From the NCBI RefSeq assembly GCF_042658925.1, contig NZ_JBHSRF010000013.1:1-64000 (forward strand): DNA of 64,000 bases, in the 5' to 3' direction. Position numbers and translations under genes: made by a program. This document shows positions 6,669 to 15,164 of the stretch, piece after piece. The DNA is from Sphaerisporangium aureirubrum (GTDB lineage: Bacteria; Actinomycetota; Actinomycetes; Streptosporangiales; Streptosporangiaceae). How positions within the stretch are numbered: the first letter of the stretch is position 1; each line of letters opens with the position of its first letter. The notes under the pieces are model-generated. The model searched no databases, had not been told where the DNA came from, and saw only the letters and a program-made list of their open reading frames with translations.

Positions 6669-8600
6669 ATGTCCGATCAACTGTCGGCGGGGGCCGAGCT
6701 CGCGTTAGGCGACAAGCTCACCTCACCTAACGGATTATTCGAACTCGTCCTGCGATCGGATGGGGATCTCGTACTACGTCATCTCTCCACACCGGTCGTA
6801 CTGCCGAACAATTCATCACGCGGGCTCCCCGCCGGGGACGACGCGGCGTACTGGTCGTCGGGCACCTGGGCGCTGCCCGAGCCGCAACGCCCGTCCCGCG
6901 CGCTCATGCGCGACGACGGGAACCTCGTGCTGCTCGACAAGGGCGGGGCGATCCGCTGGGCCTCGGGCACCTTCGGGGACGGCCTGCACGGCGCCTACCT
7001 GGCGCTGGAGAACGACGGGAACCTCGTCGTCCGCCACGGCGAAGGGCTGCCCATCTGGGCGACCGGCAGGCCGGGAGGCGCGGGAAACATCCCGGCCGCG
7101 GGACGACTGAGGGCGGCGGACGACCTGTCGGCCTCGCTCGACCGGCTCGGACGCCTGCCTCCGGTCATCACGGGATCGAGCGACCTGGCCCCGCCCCAGT
7201 CGTCCACCGTGGACGCGAGCGGGGTCGCGTACATCGTGACCGAGCAGCGGCGACGCCTGGTGAACGAGATCGTCGAGCAGTCGTTCCTGCAGGACCTCGC
7301 CGCGATGGGCGTCTGGCCCGGACAGGTGATCCAGGGGCGGGCGCTGCTGGCGGGGGACGTCGCCCAGATCGGCCCGCTCTCGCGCGTGCCGGGCACGGTC
7401 ACGGTGGTCACCGACCTCATCGCCGACGTCGCCGGGGCGGGCCAGAGCCGTGAGGTGGCGAGCCCGTCGGTCTCGACCGTGAACGAGGCGCGGCGCTCGG
7501 TCATCACGCAGGTCAATCCCACCGACTCCCCGGGAATCGTCAAATTCGGCGTGGAAAAGGCGTCGACCCTGCGCGAGGTCGGCGTCAAACTCGGCCTCAC
7601 GGTGAAGGGGACGAGCTTCGGTGTCGACGCGAACGCCTCGCTCACCCAGACGTACAAGCAGAGCGTCGCGGTGGCGGTGATCCGGCAGATCTTCTACTCC
7701 GTCACTTTCACGCCCAGTGGCCCGCAGGCGGCGGGATTCTGGGATGAAAGTGTGAAATTCCAGGATATAGCCCCATATGTCGGCCCGGACAATCCGCCGC
7801 TGTTCATCGACAGCGTTCAATACGGCCGGCTCATCTGCCTGACGGCGCAGGGATCGTATTCCAGCGCCGACCTGACCGCCGCCCTGCGCGCGAACGTGCA
7901 GAACGCGACGTCGGTGACCGGCAGCGCCGACGTCCGCACGCAACAGATCATGGAGAACTCCGAGGTCAAGGCCTACACCATCGGCGTCCCCGGCCGCCAG
8001 ACCTTCCAGACCCTCGCCGACCCCATCGACGACCTGCGGCAGGTGTTCAAGAACGGCCTGATGTTCAACAGCCAGAACCTCGGCGCGCCGATCTCCTTCA
8101 CCGCCCGCCACGTCGCGGACGGCACGCTGGCCCGGGTCGCGCTCGCCGCGGAGTACGTCCAGCCGCTGGCCGCGCAGGGCGCCGACATCACCGGCATGCA
8201 CTTCCACCCCTACGACGGCCCCGGCGGGGGGCTGGTCAACACCGGCATCAACGTCAACCCCGGCGACACCGTCACGGTCAGCACGAACGGCGAGATCTGG
8301 TCGGGCGTCTTCGCCGCCGGCCTCCACGGCCCGGAAGGCTGGCCCGGCCACCACGCCGACCAGGCCGCCCCCAAGCCGGACGGCACCGCCTACGCCCTGC
8401 TCGTCTCCTTCGGCGGCACCGCGGGCAGCTGGATCGAGGCGGGCCGCTTCTGGCAGGGAACACCCCCCAACGGCAGGCCGGGCCGGCTGCTCCTCAACAT
8501 CAACGACAACAACCCCTACAACGGCAACGACTGGCGCAAGTTCGACAGCACCGTCGACGTCCACCGCGGCGACGCGGGCTCGGCGGGCGTCTTCATCTGA
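6669..8600 (+). CDS. Bulb-lectin / CDC-like pore domain / LecA-like lectin fusion (putative cytolysin)
   Basis: The 643-residue protein has three parts. Residues about 5-135 form a bulb-type (mannose) lectin with three repeats (SDGDLVLRH, DDGNLVLLD, NDGNLVVRH); the D, N and V of QxDxNxVxY are kept but Q and Y are lost. Residues about 150-510 match domains 1-3 of cholesterol-dependent cytolysins: QIFYSVT at 340-346, the NPPLFIDSVQYGR motif at 375-387, and GAPISFTARH. The usual domain 4 and its Trp-rich undecapeptide are absent. Instead residues about 510-643 resemble Pseudomonas LecA: NPGDTVTVSTNGE, then H562-A-D-Q565 matching the galactose-contacting His50 and Gln53, then a NINDNNPYNGND calcium-loop-like segment. 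No signal peptide is visible. Codons 13 and 23 are rare TTA. A strong terminator follows. It probably binds glycans and forms pores; the target is unknown. Confidence 0.88.
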   Translation: MSDQLSAGAELALGDKLTSPNGLFELVLRSDGDLVLRHLSTPVVLPNNSSRGLPAGDDAAYWSSGTWALPEPQRPSRALMRDDGNLVLLDKGGAIRWASGTFGDGLHGAYLALENDGNLVVRHGEGLPIWATGRPGGAGNIPAAGRLRAADDLSASLDRLGRLPPVITGSSDLAPPQSSTVDASGVAYIVTEQRRRLVNEIVEQSFLQDLAAMGVWPGQVIQGRALLAGDVAQIGPLSRVPGTVTVVTDLIADVAGAGQSREVASPSVSTVNEARRSVITQVNPTDSPGIVKFGVEKASTLREVGVKLGLTVKGTSFGVDANASLTQTYKQSVAVAVIRQIFYSVTFTPSGPQAAGFWDESVKFQDIAPYVGPDNPPLFIDSVQYGRLICLTAQGSYSSADLTAALRANVQNATSVTGSADVRTQQIMENSEVKAYTIGVPGRQTFQTLADPIDDLRQVFKNGLMFNSQNLGAPISFTARHVADGTLARVALAAEYVQPLAAQGADITGMHFHPYDGPGGGLVNTGINVNPGDTVTVSTNGEIWSGVFAAGLHGPEGWPGHHADQAAPKPDGTAYALLVSFGGTAGSWIEAGRFWQGTPPNGRPGRLLLNINDNNPYNGNDWRKFDSTVDVHRGDAGSAGVFI

Positions 8601-8610
8601 CCGGACGTGA

Positions 8611-8690
8611 CCGGATGCCCCCCCGCGGGGGCGATCCGGTGACGGACCGGTGCGGGACACCCGGGAACGCGGCCCGCTCCCGGGTGTCCC
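8611..8690 (+). terminator. Two GC-rich hairpins ending the cytolysin transcript
   Basis: The first inverted repeat, about 8611-8639, pairs CCGGAT and CCCCC arms with ATCCGG and GGGGG. The second pairs GGGACACCCGGG at 8654-8665 with CCCGGGTGTCCC at 8679-8690, a perfect 12-bp stem with a 13-nt loop. Neither has a long U-tract, which is usual in actinobacteria. They isolate the cytolysin gene from the amidase gene. Confidence 0.75.
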
Positions 8691-8885
8691 GCCTTCCGTC
8701 CCTAGGCCCGAGAGGTCAGCTGTTCCTTGCGGCGCAGCGCGCCGGCGAGCGTCGGGCGGGTAACGGTCATGCGGTAATTCGGACGCCTGTTCCCGTGGTT
8801 TCACTCTGGGAACATTCCGGACATTTGACGGTAATTGATCATCTATAGCGTCACGGGCATCCGAGGTTCTCCCAAGGAGCAAGTG

Positions 8886-11800
8886 GTGCACAGAACCCGC
8901 TTCACCCTCACAGCTCTCCTCGTCCTCTCCCTCATCCCCACCCTCGCCCCCACGGCCGCCGAAGCCCACCCCCGGCCGCGGGTGCTCGATCTGGAGACGC
9001 TCACCGGAGCGCAGGCCGTGGCCATGATGGCCAAGGGGCAGCTCACCTCCGTGGAGCTCACCAAGGCCTACATCGACCGGATCGAGGCGCTGAACAAGCG
9101 CGGACCCGGGTTGAACGCCGTGACGCAGCTCAACGCCGCCGCGCTGAAGGACGCGGAGACCGCCGACCGGCAGCGGCGGTCGGGCCGCGTGCTCGGCCCG
9201 GCGCACGGGCTGCCGATCCTGCTGAAGGACCTCATCGACGTCACCGGCATGTACACCTCGGCCGGCAACTACTCGCTGCGCAAGTCGTACCCGGCGACCG
9301 ACGCGGGCATCACCAAGAAGCTGCGCGAGCACGGCGTGGTGATCCTCGGCAAGGTGGGGCTCTCGGAGTACGCCAACAGCTTCGGCAGCCAGCCGTCCGG
9401 GTTCGGCAACCTCACAGGTCAGGTGCTCAACGGCATCGACGCCGACCAGAACCCCAGCGGGTCGTCCTCGGGAACCGGCTCGGCCATGGCGGCGGCCATG
9501 TCCACGCTCGGCATCGGCACCGAGACGTCGGGCTCGATCATCAGCCCGTCGAACGCGCAGAGCCTCGTCGGCCTGCGGCCGACCGTCGGGCTGGTGCCGG
9601 GGTACGGCATCGCGCCGATCAGCGCGTCGCAGGACATCGCGGGGCCGATGGTCCGCAGCGTGTCGGACGCGGCGATGACGCTCGCCTCGATCGCCGGCCC
9701 CGACCCGGTCGCCGACGCGGGCTACCGCGCGATGTTCGGCGACGACTACATCGCGACCGGCGTCATCCCCGCGCTCCCCGCGACGTTGCCGGACTACATG
9801 AAGGCCCTGGACGTGAACTTCGTCAGGGGCAAGAAGATCGGCTACAACGGCACGCTCACCGACGGCACCCCACTCAAGATCGCGTATGACGCGCTGACCG
9901 CCGCCGGCGCGGTCATGGTGCCCCGGCCGACGGTGCAGATCCCCACGCTGCCGAGCCTGCCGAGCGGGTACGAGCAGCACAAGAGCATCGACGAGTACTA
10001 CAAGCGGCTCGGCGCGAAGGCCCCGATCAAGTCGCTGGCCGAAGAGGTGGCCGACAACCAGGCCAACGCCCAGCAGGCCCTGAAGTTCGGCAACAACAGC
10101 CACCTCAACGCGCTGAACGGCGACGTCACCCCCGGCGGCGCCAACGAGGTCGCGTACCGGGCGAACCTGATCGTCCGCAAGGCCGCCTGGCACAAGGCCA
10201 TCAACGACATGGTCACCTACACCGACTCCGACCCGGCCAAGCCCGCCGACCCGGTGATCGCGATCCTCGGTAGCGTCCCCAACGGGCCGCAGGCCGGGTA
10301 CCCGACGATCACCATCCCCATGGGGTACGGCGCCACCAACCGCCGCGCGGTCAACGTGCAGGTGCACGGCACCGCCTACAGCGAGTACGACCTGCTCGGC
10401 GTCGGGTACGTCATCGAGCAGGCCACCCGCCTGCGGCAGCCGGCCTCGTCGGTCAACCCGAGCATGTACCGCTGCGCGAAGACCGAACCCGCGCCGCCGT
10501 TCGCCAGGCGCGGGCACTGCAACCCCGACTACGACGCCGTCATGGACCTCATCGGCCGCGCGCCGAGGCCGCTGCCGTTCTCGCTGGAGACCGAGTCGGC
10601 GCAGAGCCTCGCCACCCGGCTCGCCTCGGGCAAGCTGAGCTCGGAGGACCTGGTCAAGGCGTACCTCTACCGGATCGCGCTGACCAACGCCGAGGGCCCG
10701 GCCACCCAGGCGGTGCGCGCACTCAACACCAACGCCCTCAAGGAGGCCAGGGCGATCGACAAGGAGCGCGACAAGAGGGACAAGTGGGGCCGCAAGCCGG
10801 TCCGCGGGCCGCTGTACGGCCTGCCGGTGCTGGTCAACGACGGGTTCGACGTGGACTCGCTGCCGACCACGGGCGGCTCCATCGCCCTGCAGGACCTCCA
10901 GCCCAAGCGTGACTCGACGGTCGTGGCCAAGCTCAAGGCCGCCGGGGCGATCATTCTCGGCAAGACCAACATCACCGAGCTGAACGGCGTCTTCGACGCC
11001 AACCTGCCGAAGGGGTACTCCTCGCTGGCCGGCCAGGTGCTGCTGCCGTCCGACACCGACAAGACCCCGGCCGGTTCGTCCGGCGGCTCGGCGGCGGCGA
11101 CGGCGTCCGGGCTCGCGGCGATCACCTTCGGCATGGAGACGTCCCCCGACTCCGCGCAGCTGGTGGCCCCCGCCGACGTGGCGGGCGTAGTCGGCCTGAA
11201 GCCGACGGTGGGGCTGGTCAGCCGCACCGGCGTGCTTCCGGTGGCCCGGTCGCAGGACGCGCCGGGGCCGATCACCCGCACCGTGCGCGACGCCGCGAGC
11301 GCGCTCTCGGTGATCGCCGGGCCCGACCCGTCCGACCCGGCGACGAAGGGCGCGCCGGTCAAGGACTACACCGCGGGCCTGTCCCCGACCGCCCTGCAGG
11401 GCAAGAAGATCGCCGTGGTGGCGAGCACGGCCGAGCCGTACCCCACGGTGGTGACGGCGCTGCAGTCGCTCGGCGCCACCACGGCCCAGGTGACGGTGGG
11501 CGCGCCGAGCCCCGACCCGGCGAGCGTCGTGCCGAGCGAGTTCAAGCGCGACCTGAACGGCTACCTGGCCGGTATCCGGCGCGGCCCCGGTGCCCGGTCG
11601 CTCCAGGCCGTCATCGACTACAACAACGCCAACCCCGTGGAGGGACTCAAGTACCAGCAGGGCCAGCTGCTCGCCGCCCAGGCCGTCGACCTGGCCGACC
11701 CCGCGACCGGCGCGGCGTACCAGGCCGATCTGGAGGCGGGCAAGGCGTCCAACCGCGCGGTGATCGACGGCATCCTCGCCAACGGGACACCCGATGACAA

Positions 11801-12137
11801 GTCCGACGACTTCGACGCCGTGATGGTGCCGAGCGGCAACGCGCTCATCGGTTACGCCGACCGCGCGGGCTACCCGGCGCTGACGATCCCCGCCGGGTAC
11901 GGCGCGACCGCCAGCTCCGCGGGCCACAACCCGATCGGCGTCACGTTCGTCGGCACGGCGTTCAGCGAGGGCACCCTGCTCGCCGACGCCTACGCCCTCG
12001 AACAGGCCGCCAACGTCCGTCTCGCGCCGAGCTTCACCAACCCCAGCATGTGGCGCTGCGTCCCCGGCAGCACGTTCTTCACCGGAGAACTCTGCAACCC
12101 CGGCGACCGCCTGCTCGAATCCCACTCCCACCACTGA
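8886..12137 (+). CDS. Secreted tandem amidase-signature protein (two fused amidase domains)
   Basis: The start is GTG 8886, six bases after AAGGAG; GTG 8883 is also possible. The 1083-residue product has a Sec-like signal peptide ending near AEAHPRP. Domain 1 (about 40-560) is a complete amidase-signature enzyme: Lys114 in LPILLKD, the Ser-rich GSSSGTGSA at 192-200 and the nucleophile Ser217 in ETSGSI. Domain 2 (about 590-1083) repeats the same order, including GSSGGSAAA and FGMETS. However, the catalytic Lys is Asn651 (LPVLVND) and the nucleophile loop reads SPDSAQL, so it is probably catalytically dead or altered. Both domains end with a similar NPSM(Y/W)RC segment followed by a second Cys. 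It should hydrolyse extracellular amides or peptides. A twofold amidase is unusual; the natural substrate is unknown. Confidence 0.9.
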   Translation: MHRTRFTLTALLVLSLIPTLAPTAAEAHPRPRVLDLETLTGAQAVAMMAKGQLTSVELTKAYIDRIEALNKRGPGLNAVTQLNAAALKDAETADRQRRSGRVLGPAHGLPILLKDLIDVTGMYTSAGNYSLRKSYPATDAGITKKLREHGVVILGKVGLSEYANSFGSQPSGFGNLTGQVLNGIDADQNPSGSSSGTGSAMAAAMSTLGIGTETSGSIISPSNAQSLVGLRPTVGLVPGYGIAPISASQDIAGPMVRSVSDAAMTLASIAGPDPVADAGYRAMFGDDYIATGVIPALPATLPDYMKALDVNFVRGKKIGYNGTLTDGTPLKIAYDALTAAGAVMVPRPTVQIPTLPSLPSGYEQHKSIDEYYKRLGAKAPIKSLAEEVADNQANAQQALKFGNNSHLNALNGDVTPGGANEVAYRANLIVRKAAWHKAINDMVTYTDSDPAKPADPVIAILGSVPNGPQAGYPTITIPMGYGATNRRAVNVQVHGTAYSEYDLLGVGYVIEQATRLRQPASSVNPSMYRCAKTEPAPPFARRGHCNPDYDAVMDLIGRAPRPLPFSLETESAQSLATRLASGKLSSEDLVKAYLYRIALTNAEGPATQAVRALNTNALKEARAIDKERDKRDKWGRKPVRGPLYGLPVLVNDGFDVDSLPTTGGSIALQDLQPKRDSTVVAKLKAAGAIILGKTNITELNGVFDANLPKGYSSLAGQVLLPSDTDKTPAGSSGGSAAATASGLAAITFGMETSPDSAQLVAPADVAGVVGLKPTVGLVSRTGVLPVARSQDAPGPITRTVRDAASALSVIAGPDPSDPATKGAPVKDYTAGLSPTALQGKKIAVVASTAEPYPTVVTALQSLGATTAQVTVGAPSPDPASVVPSEFKRDLNGYLAGIRRGPGARSLQAVIDYNNANPVEGLKYQQGQLLAAQAVDLADPATGAAYQADLEAGKASNRAVIDGILANGTPDDKSDDFDAVMVPSGNALIGYADRAGYPALTIPAGYGATASSAGHNPIGVTFVGTAFSEGTLLADAYALEQAANVRLAPSFTNPSMWRCVPGSTFFTGELCNPGDRLLESHSHH

Positions 12138-12150
12138 TCCGCACTCCGAG

Positions 12151-12177
12151 GGCCCGCGCCGTGCACCGGTGCGGGCC
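12151..12177 (+). terminator. Hairpin terminator after the amidase gene
   Basis: GGCCCGCGCCG at 12151-12161 pairs with CGGTGCGGGCC at 12167-12177 with one G-T mismatch and a five-base loop, followed by TTC. It sits 14 bp after the amidase stop. Confidence 0.65.
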
Positions 12178-12192
12178 TTCGCGTTTCCGGAA

Positions 12193-12232
12193 GTTATCCA
12201 CAGTATCCACAGACTCGTACACAGGTTCGAAT
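12193..12232. repeat. 40-bp repeat, copy 1: DnaA-box-like plus SOS-box-like element
   Basis: This 40-bp block recurs at 32575-32614 with two mismatches. It begins with TTATCCACA, a perfect DnaA-box sequence, then a second TCCACAG, then TCGTACACAGGTTCGA. The last part differs by one base from the actinobacterial LexA/SOS consensus TCGAAC-N4-GTTCGA. It lies between the amidase terminator and the kinase-like gene, about 100 bp before the latter. Confidence 0.7.
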
Positions 12233-12338
12233 ACGATCTTCCCGGTGGAGGGAGTCATCTCCGCACAGACGGCGTGCATACTCACGAACGGCCCCCGGTG
12301 CACGGCTTGCCGGCGGGGCAGGAAGGCGGTGTGCGCCA

Positions 12339-13448
12339 ATGACGGACACGTCCCACGGGGCGCGGGTGCTCAGGCATGCCGAGGTGTCGGGCGCACTGGC
12401 GGCGTACGACGACCGGCGGCTCGCGGAGCTGGTCGAAGGCGCTCGGACCACCGGTGCCGGCATCGGCGGCATGTCGGCGACGCTGGACGTCGGCGGGGTG
12501 CCGGTGTTCGTCAAGCGCGTGCCGCTCACCGATCTGGAGCGGCGGCCGGAGAACGTCATGTCGACGGCGAACCTCTTCGGGTTGCCGCCGTTCTGCCAGT
12601 ACGGCGTGGGATCCCCGGGCTTCGGCGCCTGGCGGGAGCTCGCGGCGAACCTCGTGACGACCGAGTGGGTGCTCGGCGGGCGCAGCGGCGCGTTCCCGCT
12701 GATGTACCACTGGCGGGTGCTGCCCGGCGCGGCGCCGCCGGCCGAGGAGCACGCCGACGTCGAGCGGGCCGTGGCGTACTGGGGCGGCGCGCCCGAGGTG
12801 CGGCGGCGGCTGCACGCGCTGCGGGAGGCGTCGGCGAGCATCGTGCTGTTCCTGGAGTTCGTCCCGCACACGCTGCACGACTGGCTGGTCGCGCGGGCCG
12901 CCGCCGGGGAGGACGCCGTCGCGGCGTGCGCGATGCTGGAGTCGCGGCTGCTCGCCGACGTGGCCTTCATGAACGCGGGCGGGCTGGCGCACTTCGACGC
13001 CCACTTCGCCAACGTCCTCACCGACGGCCACCGCGTGTACATCTCGGACCTCGGCCTGGCGACGTCCCCGCGCTTCGACCTCTCCGCGCCGGAGGCCGTG
13101 TTCCTGGAAAGCCACCGATCGCACGATCAGGCCCATGTGATCATGGGGATGGTGAACCGGCTGGTGTCCGACGTGTGCGGGATCGCGGCGCCGAACACCG
13201 GGTCCGCGGAGCGCGACGCGTTCGTCCGGGCGTGCGCGGAGGGGGCCGAGCCGCTCGGCGCCCCGGCCGAGGTGGCGGCGGTCATCCGGCGGTACGCGCC
13301 AGTGGCCGCGGTGATGAACGACTTCTACCGGGACCTGTTCGGAGTGAGCCGGGAGACGCCGTATCCGGCGGAAAAGGTGGAGGCCGCCCTAGCCTCGCTC
13401 TCCGTGTCGGACCAAGATCGACGCGGCGGTCGTCGCTTTGCTCTCTGA
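12339..13448 (+). CDS. Protein-kinase-like / phosphotransferase-fold protein
   Basis: The 369-residue cytoplasmic protein keeps the core kinase landmarks. A Lys in VPVFVKR near residue 59 is in the position of the ATP-anchoring lysine. HFDAHFANVL near residue 225 corresponds to the HxDxxxxN catalytic loop, and ISDLGLA nearby corresponds to DFG. The N-lobe is short and there is no membrane segment, so it resembles small-molecule or atypical kinases more than canonical Ser/Thr kinases. The phosphate acceptor is unknown. The 40-bp DnaA/SOS-like repeat lies upstream. The NRPS cluster begins 161 bp downstream on the same strand, but nothing ties the two together. Confidence 0.75.
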   Translation: MTDTSHGARVLRHAEVSGALAAYDDRRLAELVEGARTTGAGIGGMSATLDVGGVPVFVKRVPLTDLERRPENVMSTANLFGLPPFCQYGVGSPGFGAWRELAANLVTTEWVLGGRSGAFPLMYHWRVLPGAAPPAEEHADVERAVAYWGGAPEVRRRLHALREASASIVLFLEFVPHTLHDWLVARAAAGEDAVAACAMLESRLLADVAFMNAGGLAHFDAHFANVLTDGHRVYISDLGLATSPRFDLSAPEAVFLESHRSHDQAHVIMGMVNRLVSDVCGIAAPNTGSAERDAFVRACAEGAEPLGAPAEVAAVIRRYAPVAAVMNDFYRDLFGVSRETPYPAEKVEAALASLSVSDQDRRGGRRFAL

Positions 13449-13528
13449 AATGTTTCGACGCGGAACTTTTCATGTTTCTCTGTTGTGTCCCACACGTCTT
13501 GCCTATTCTTCCAAGTGAGTTCGGGGAT

Positions 13529-13543
13529 GACCTAAATCAGGTC
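13529..13543. promoter_or_regulatory. Inverted repeat upstream of the NRPS cluster
   Basis: GACCT-AAATC-AGGTC is a perfect 5-bp palindrome within an A+T-rich stretch (13449-13609) about 70 bp before the first gene of the NRPS cluster. It could be a regulator-binding site. No regulator gene lies in the cluster, and no convincing -10/-35 pair was identified. Confidence 0.35.
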
Positions 13544-13612
13544 GAACTGGTGGTTCGGCATAGATCATGCGGAGTGGGTCATTTTGTCGAAATTTTTCGG
13601 TGACGTGGCGTG

Positions 13613-15115
13613 ATGATCGGTGACCATGGGCTGACTCTCCCTGACCTGCTGCGGCGCAGGGCGGAGGAGGAGCCCGAGCGAGACGCGCTCGTGGTCGCCG
13701 ACGTGGGGACGCTCTCGTTCGGGGAGTGGGACAGGCGGGCCGACGGGTTCGCGCGTGCGCTGATCGAGCGGGAACAGCAGGCCGGGGCGCGGGTGGGGCT
13801 CGTGTTCGGGGAGCGGGACTGGATCGACTTCGCGGTGGCGTGGTGCGGCGTGATGCGCGCCGGGTGCGTGGCCGTGCCGCTGTCCGACCGGCTGGCCCCC
13901 GCCGAGGTGCGGCACGCGCTGACGGACTGCTCGGTGACGGCCGTCCTGCACGGCGCGGGCATCGAGCCGCCCGAGGTGGGCGACTGGCGGGCGACGCCGG
14001 CCGAGCTCGGCGAGGAGGACGGCGCCCCGCTGCGGCGCGAGGTCGCGCCCGGCCATCTGGCGCAGATCATCTACACCTCCGGCACGACCGGACGGGCCAA
14101 GGGCGTCGGGGCCACGCACGCCAACCTCGGGTACGGCGTCACCACCAACCCGCGCCGCCGCAAGCTCGCGCACTCCAAGCATTTCCTGCACGCGTTCCCC
14201 ATCGGCAGCAACGCCGGGCAGACCATGCTCGTCAACGCCCTGGACGCCAGCCCCGCCGCGCTGACCCTGCCCCGCTTCACCCCGGGGCGCTTCGCCAAGC
14301 TGATCGAGTCGTACCGCGTGGGGACGGTGTTCGTGGTGCCCGCCATGGCCATCGAGTTACTCAACGCCGGGGTGGCGGACCGGCACGACCTGTCGAGCGT
14401 GCGGCTGCTCGGCTCCACCGCCGCCAGCCTGCCGCCCGCCGTCGCCGCGGGCATGGCCAAGGCGTTCCCCAAGGCGACCATCGTCAACTACTACACCTCC
14501 ACCGAGGCCGCCCCGGCGCAGACCACGATGATCGTGGACCCCCGGCGGTCCTCGTCGGTGGGACGGCCCTCGTCCGGCAGCGACCTCAAGATCGTCACCG
14601 CGGACGGCACGACGGCCGCGCCCGGCGAACAGGGAGAGGTCTGGCTGCGCTCCCCCGCCGGAACGCGTGCCTACTACCGGGACCGGCGGCTCACCGACGA
14701 CATCTTCCAGGACGGCTGGGTGCGCATGGGCGACATCGGCTACCTGGACGACGACGGCTACCTCTACCTGGTCGACCGGGAGAGCGACGTCATCAAGTCC
14801 GGCGCGCACAAGGTGTCCACGCTCCAGGTGGAGGCCGCGCTGTACGAGCACCCGGCGGTCGCCGAGGCCGCCGTGGTCGGCGTCCCGCACGAGGTCCTCG
14901 GCCGGGTGACCGCCGCGGCCGTCGTCACCCGCTACCCGGTCACCGCCGCCGACCTGCGGGCCTTCCTGCTGGACCGGCTGGCGCGGCACGAGCTGCCGAG
15001 CCGCCTGCTGTTCCTCACCGAGCTGCCGAAGAACCACGTCGGGAAGGTGGTGAAACCCCGGCTCCTCGAACTGATCGAGCAGCCGGACGCACCCCCGGCG
15101 GCCCACTCCACGTGA
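13613..15115 (+). CDS. Acyl-activating enzyme (acyl-CoA/acyl-ACP ligase), NRPS starter loading
   Basis: This 500-residue class I adenylate-forming enzyme carries the expected motifs in order: IIYTSGTTGRAKGV (P-loop-like A3), YYTSTEAAPA (A5), MGDIGYLDDDGYLYLVDR (A7), SDVIKSGAHKVS (A8) and the C-terminal catalytic Lys region LPKNHVGKVVK (A10). It adenylates a carboxylic acid, most likely a fatty or aryl acid, for transfer to CoA or a carrier protein. It stands 49 bp before an NRPS that opens with a condensation domain, so it most likely supplies the N-terminal acyl cap. A TTA codon lies at 14357-14359. GTG 13610 is an alternative start; no strong RBS is seen. Confidence 0.9.
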   Translation: MIGDHGLTLPDLLRRRAEEEPERDALVVADVGTLSFGEWDRRADGFARALIEREQQAGARVGLVFGERDWIDFAVAWCGVMRAGCVAVPLSDRLAPAEVRHALTDCSVTAVLHGAGIEPPEVGDWRATPAELGEEDGAPLRREVAPGHLAQIIYTSGTTGRAKGVGATHANLGYGVTTNPRRRKLAHSKHFLHAFPIGSNAGQTMLVNALDASPAALTLPRFTPGRFAKLIESYRVGTVFVVPAMAIELLNAGVADRHDLSSVRLLGSTAASLPPAVAAGMAKAFPKATIVNYYTSTEAAPAQTTMIVDPRRSSSVGRPSSGSDLKIVTADGTTAAPGEQGEVWLRSPAGTRAYYRDRRLTDDIFQDGWVRMGDIGYLDDDGYLYLVDRESDVIKSGAHKVSTLQVEAALYEHPAVAEAAVVGVPHEVLGRVTAAAVVTRYPVTAADLRAFLLDRLARHELPSRLLFLTELPKNHVGKVVKPRLLELIEQPDAPPAAHST

Positions 15116-15164
15116 CAACCCCTGGCGGCCCGCGCGGCCAGTGGGTGGGACAGAGAGAACGAAC

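Noticed and set aside
8825..8851. Promoter TTGACG ... TATAGC/TAGCGT before the amidase gene
   Set aside because: The spacing between the hexamers is only 13-15 bases, too short for a confident sigma-70-type promoter.
6816..12134. A 1772-codon open frame on the reverse strand opposite the cytolysin and amidase genes
   Set aside because: It is Gly/Arg/Val/His-rich with no domain and mirrors the third-position GC bias of the real forward genes. Forward genes have RBSs, signal peptides and catalytic motifs.
12193..12232. Replication origin, because of DnaA-box sequences
   Set aside because: Only one perfect and one partial box per copy, no dnaA/dnaN genes nearby and no A+T-rich unwinding region.
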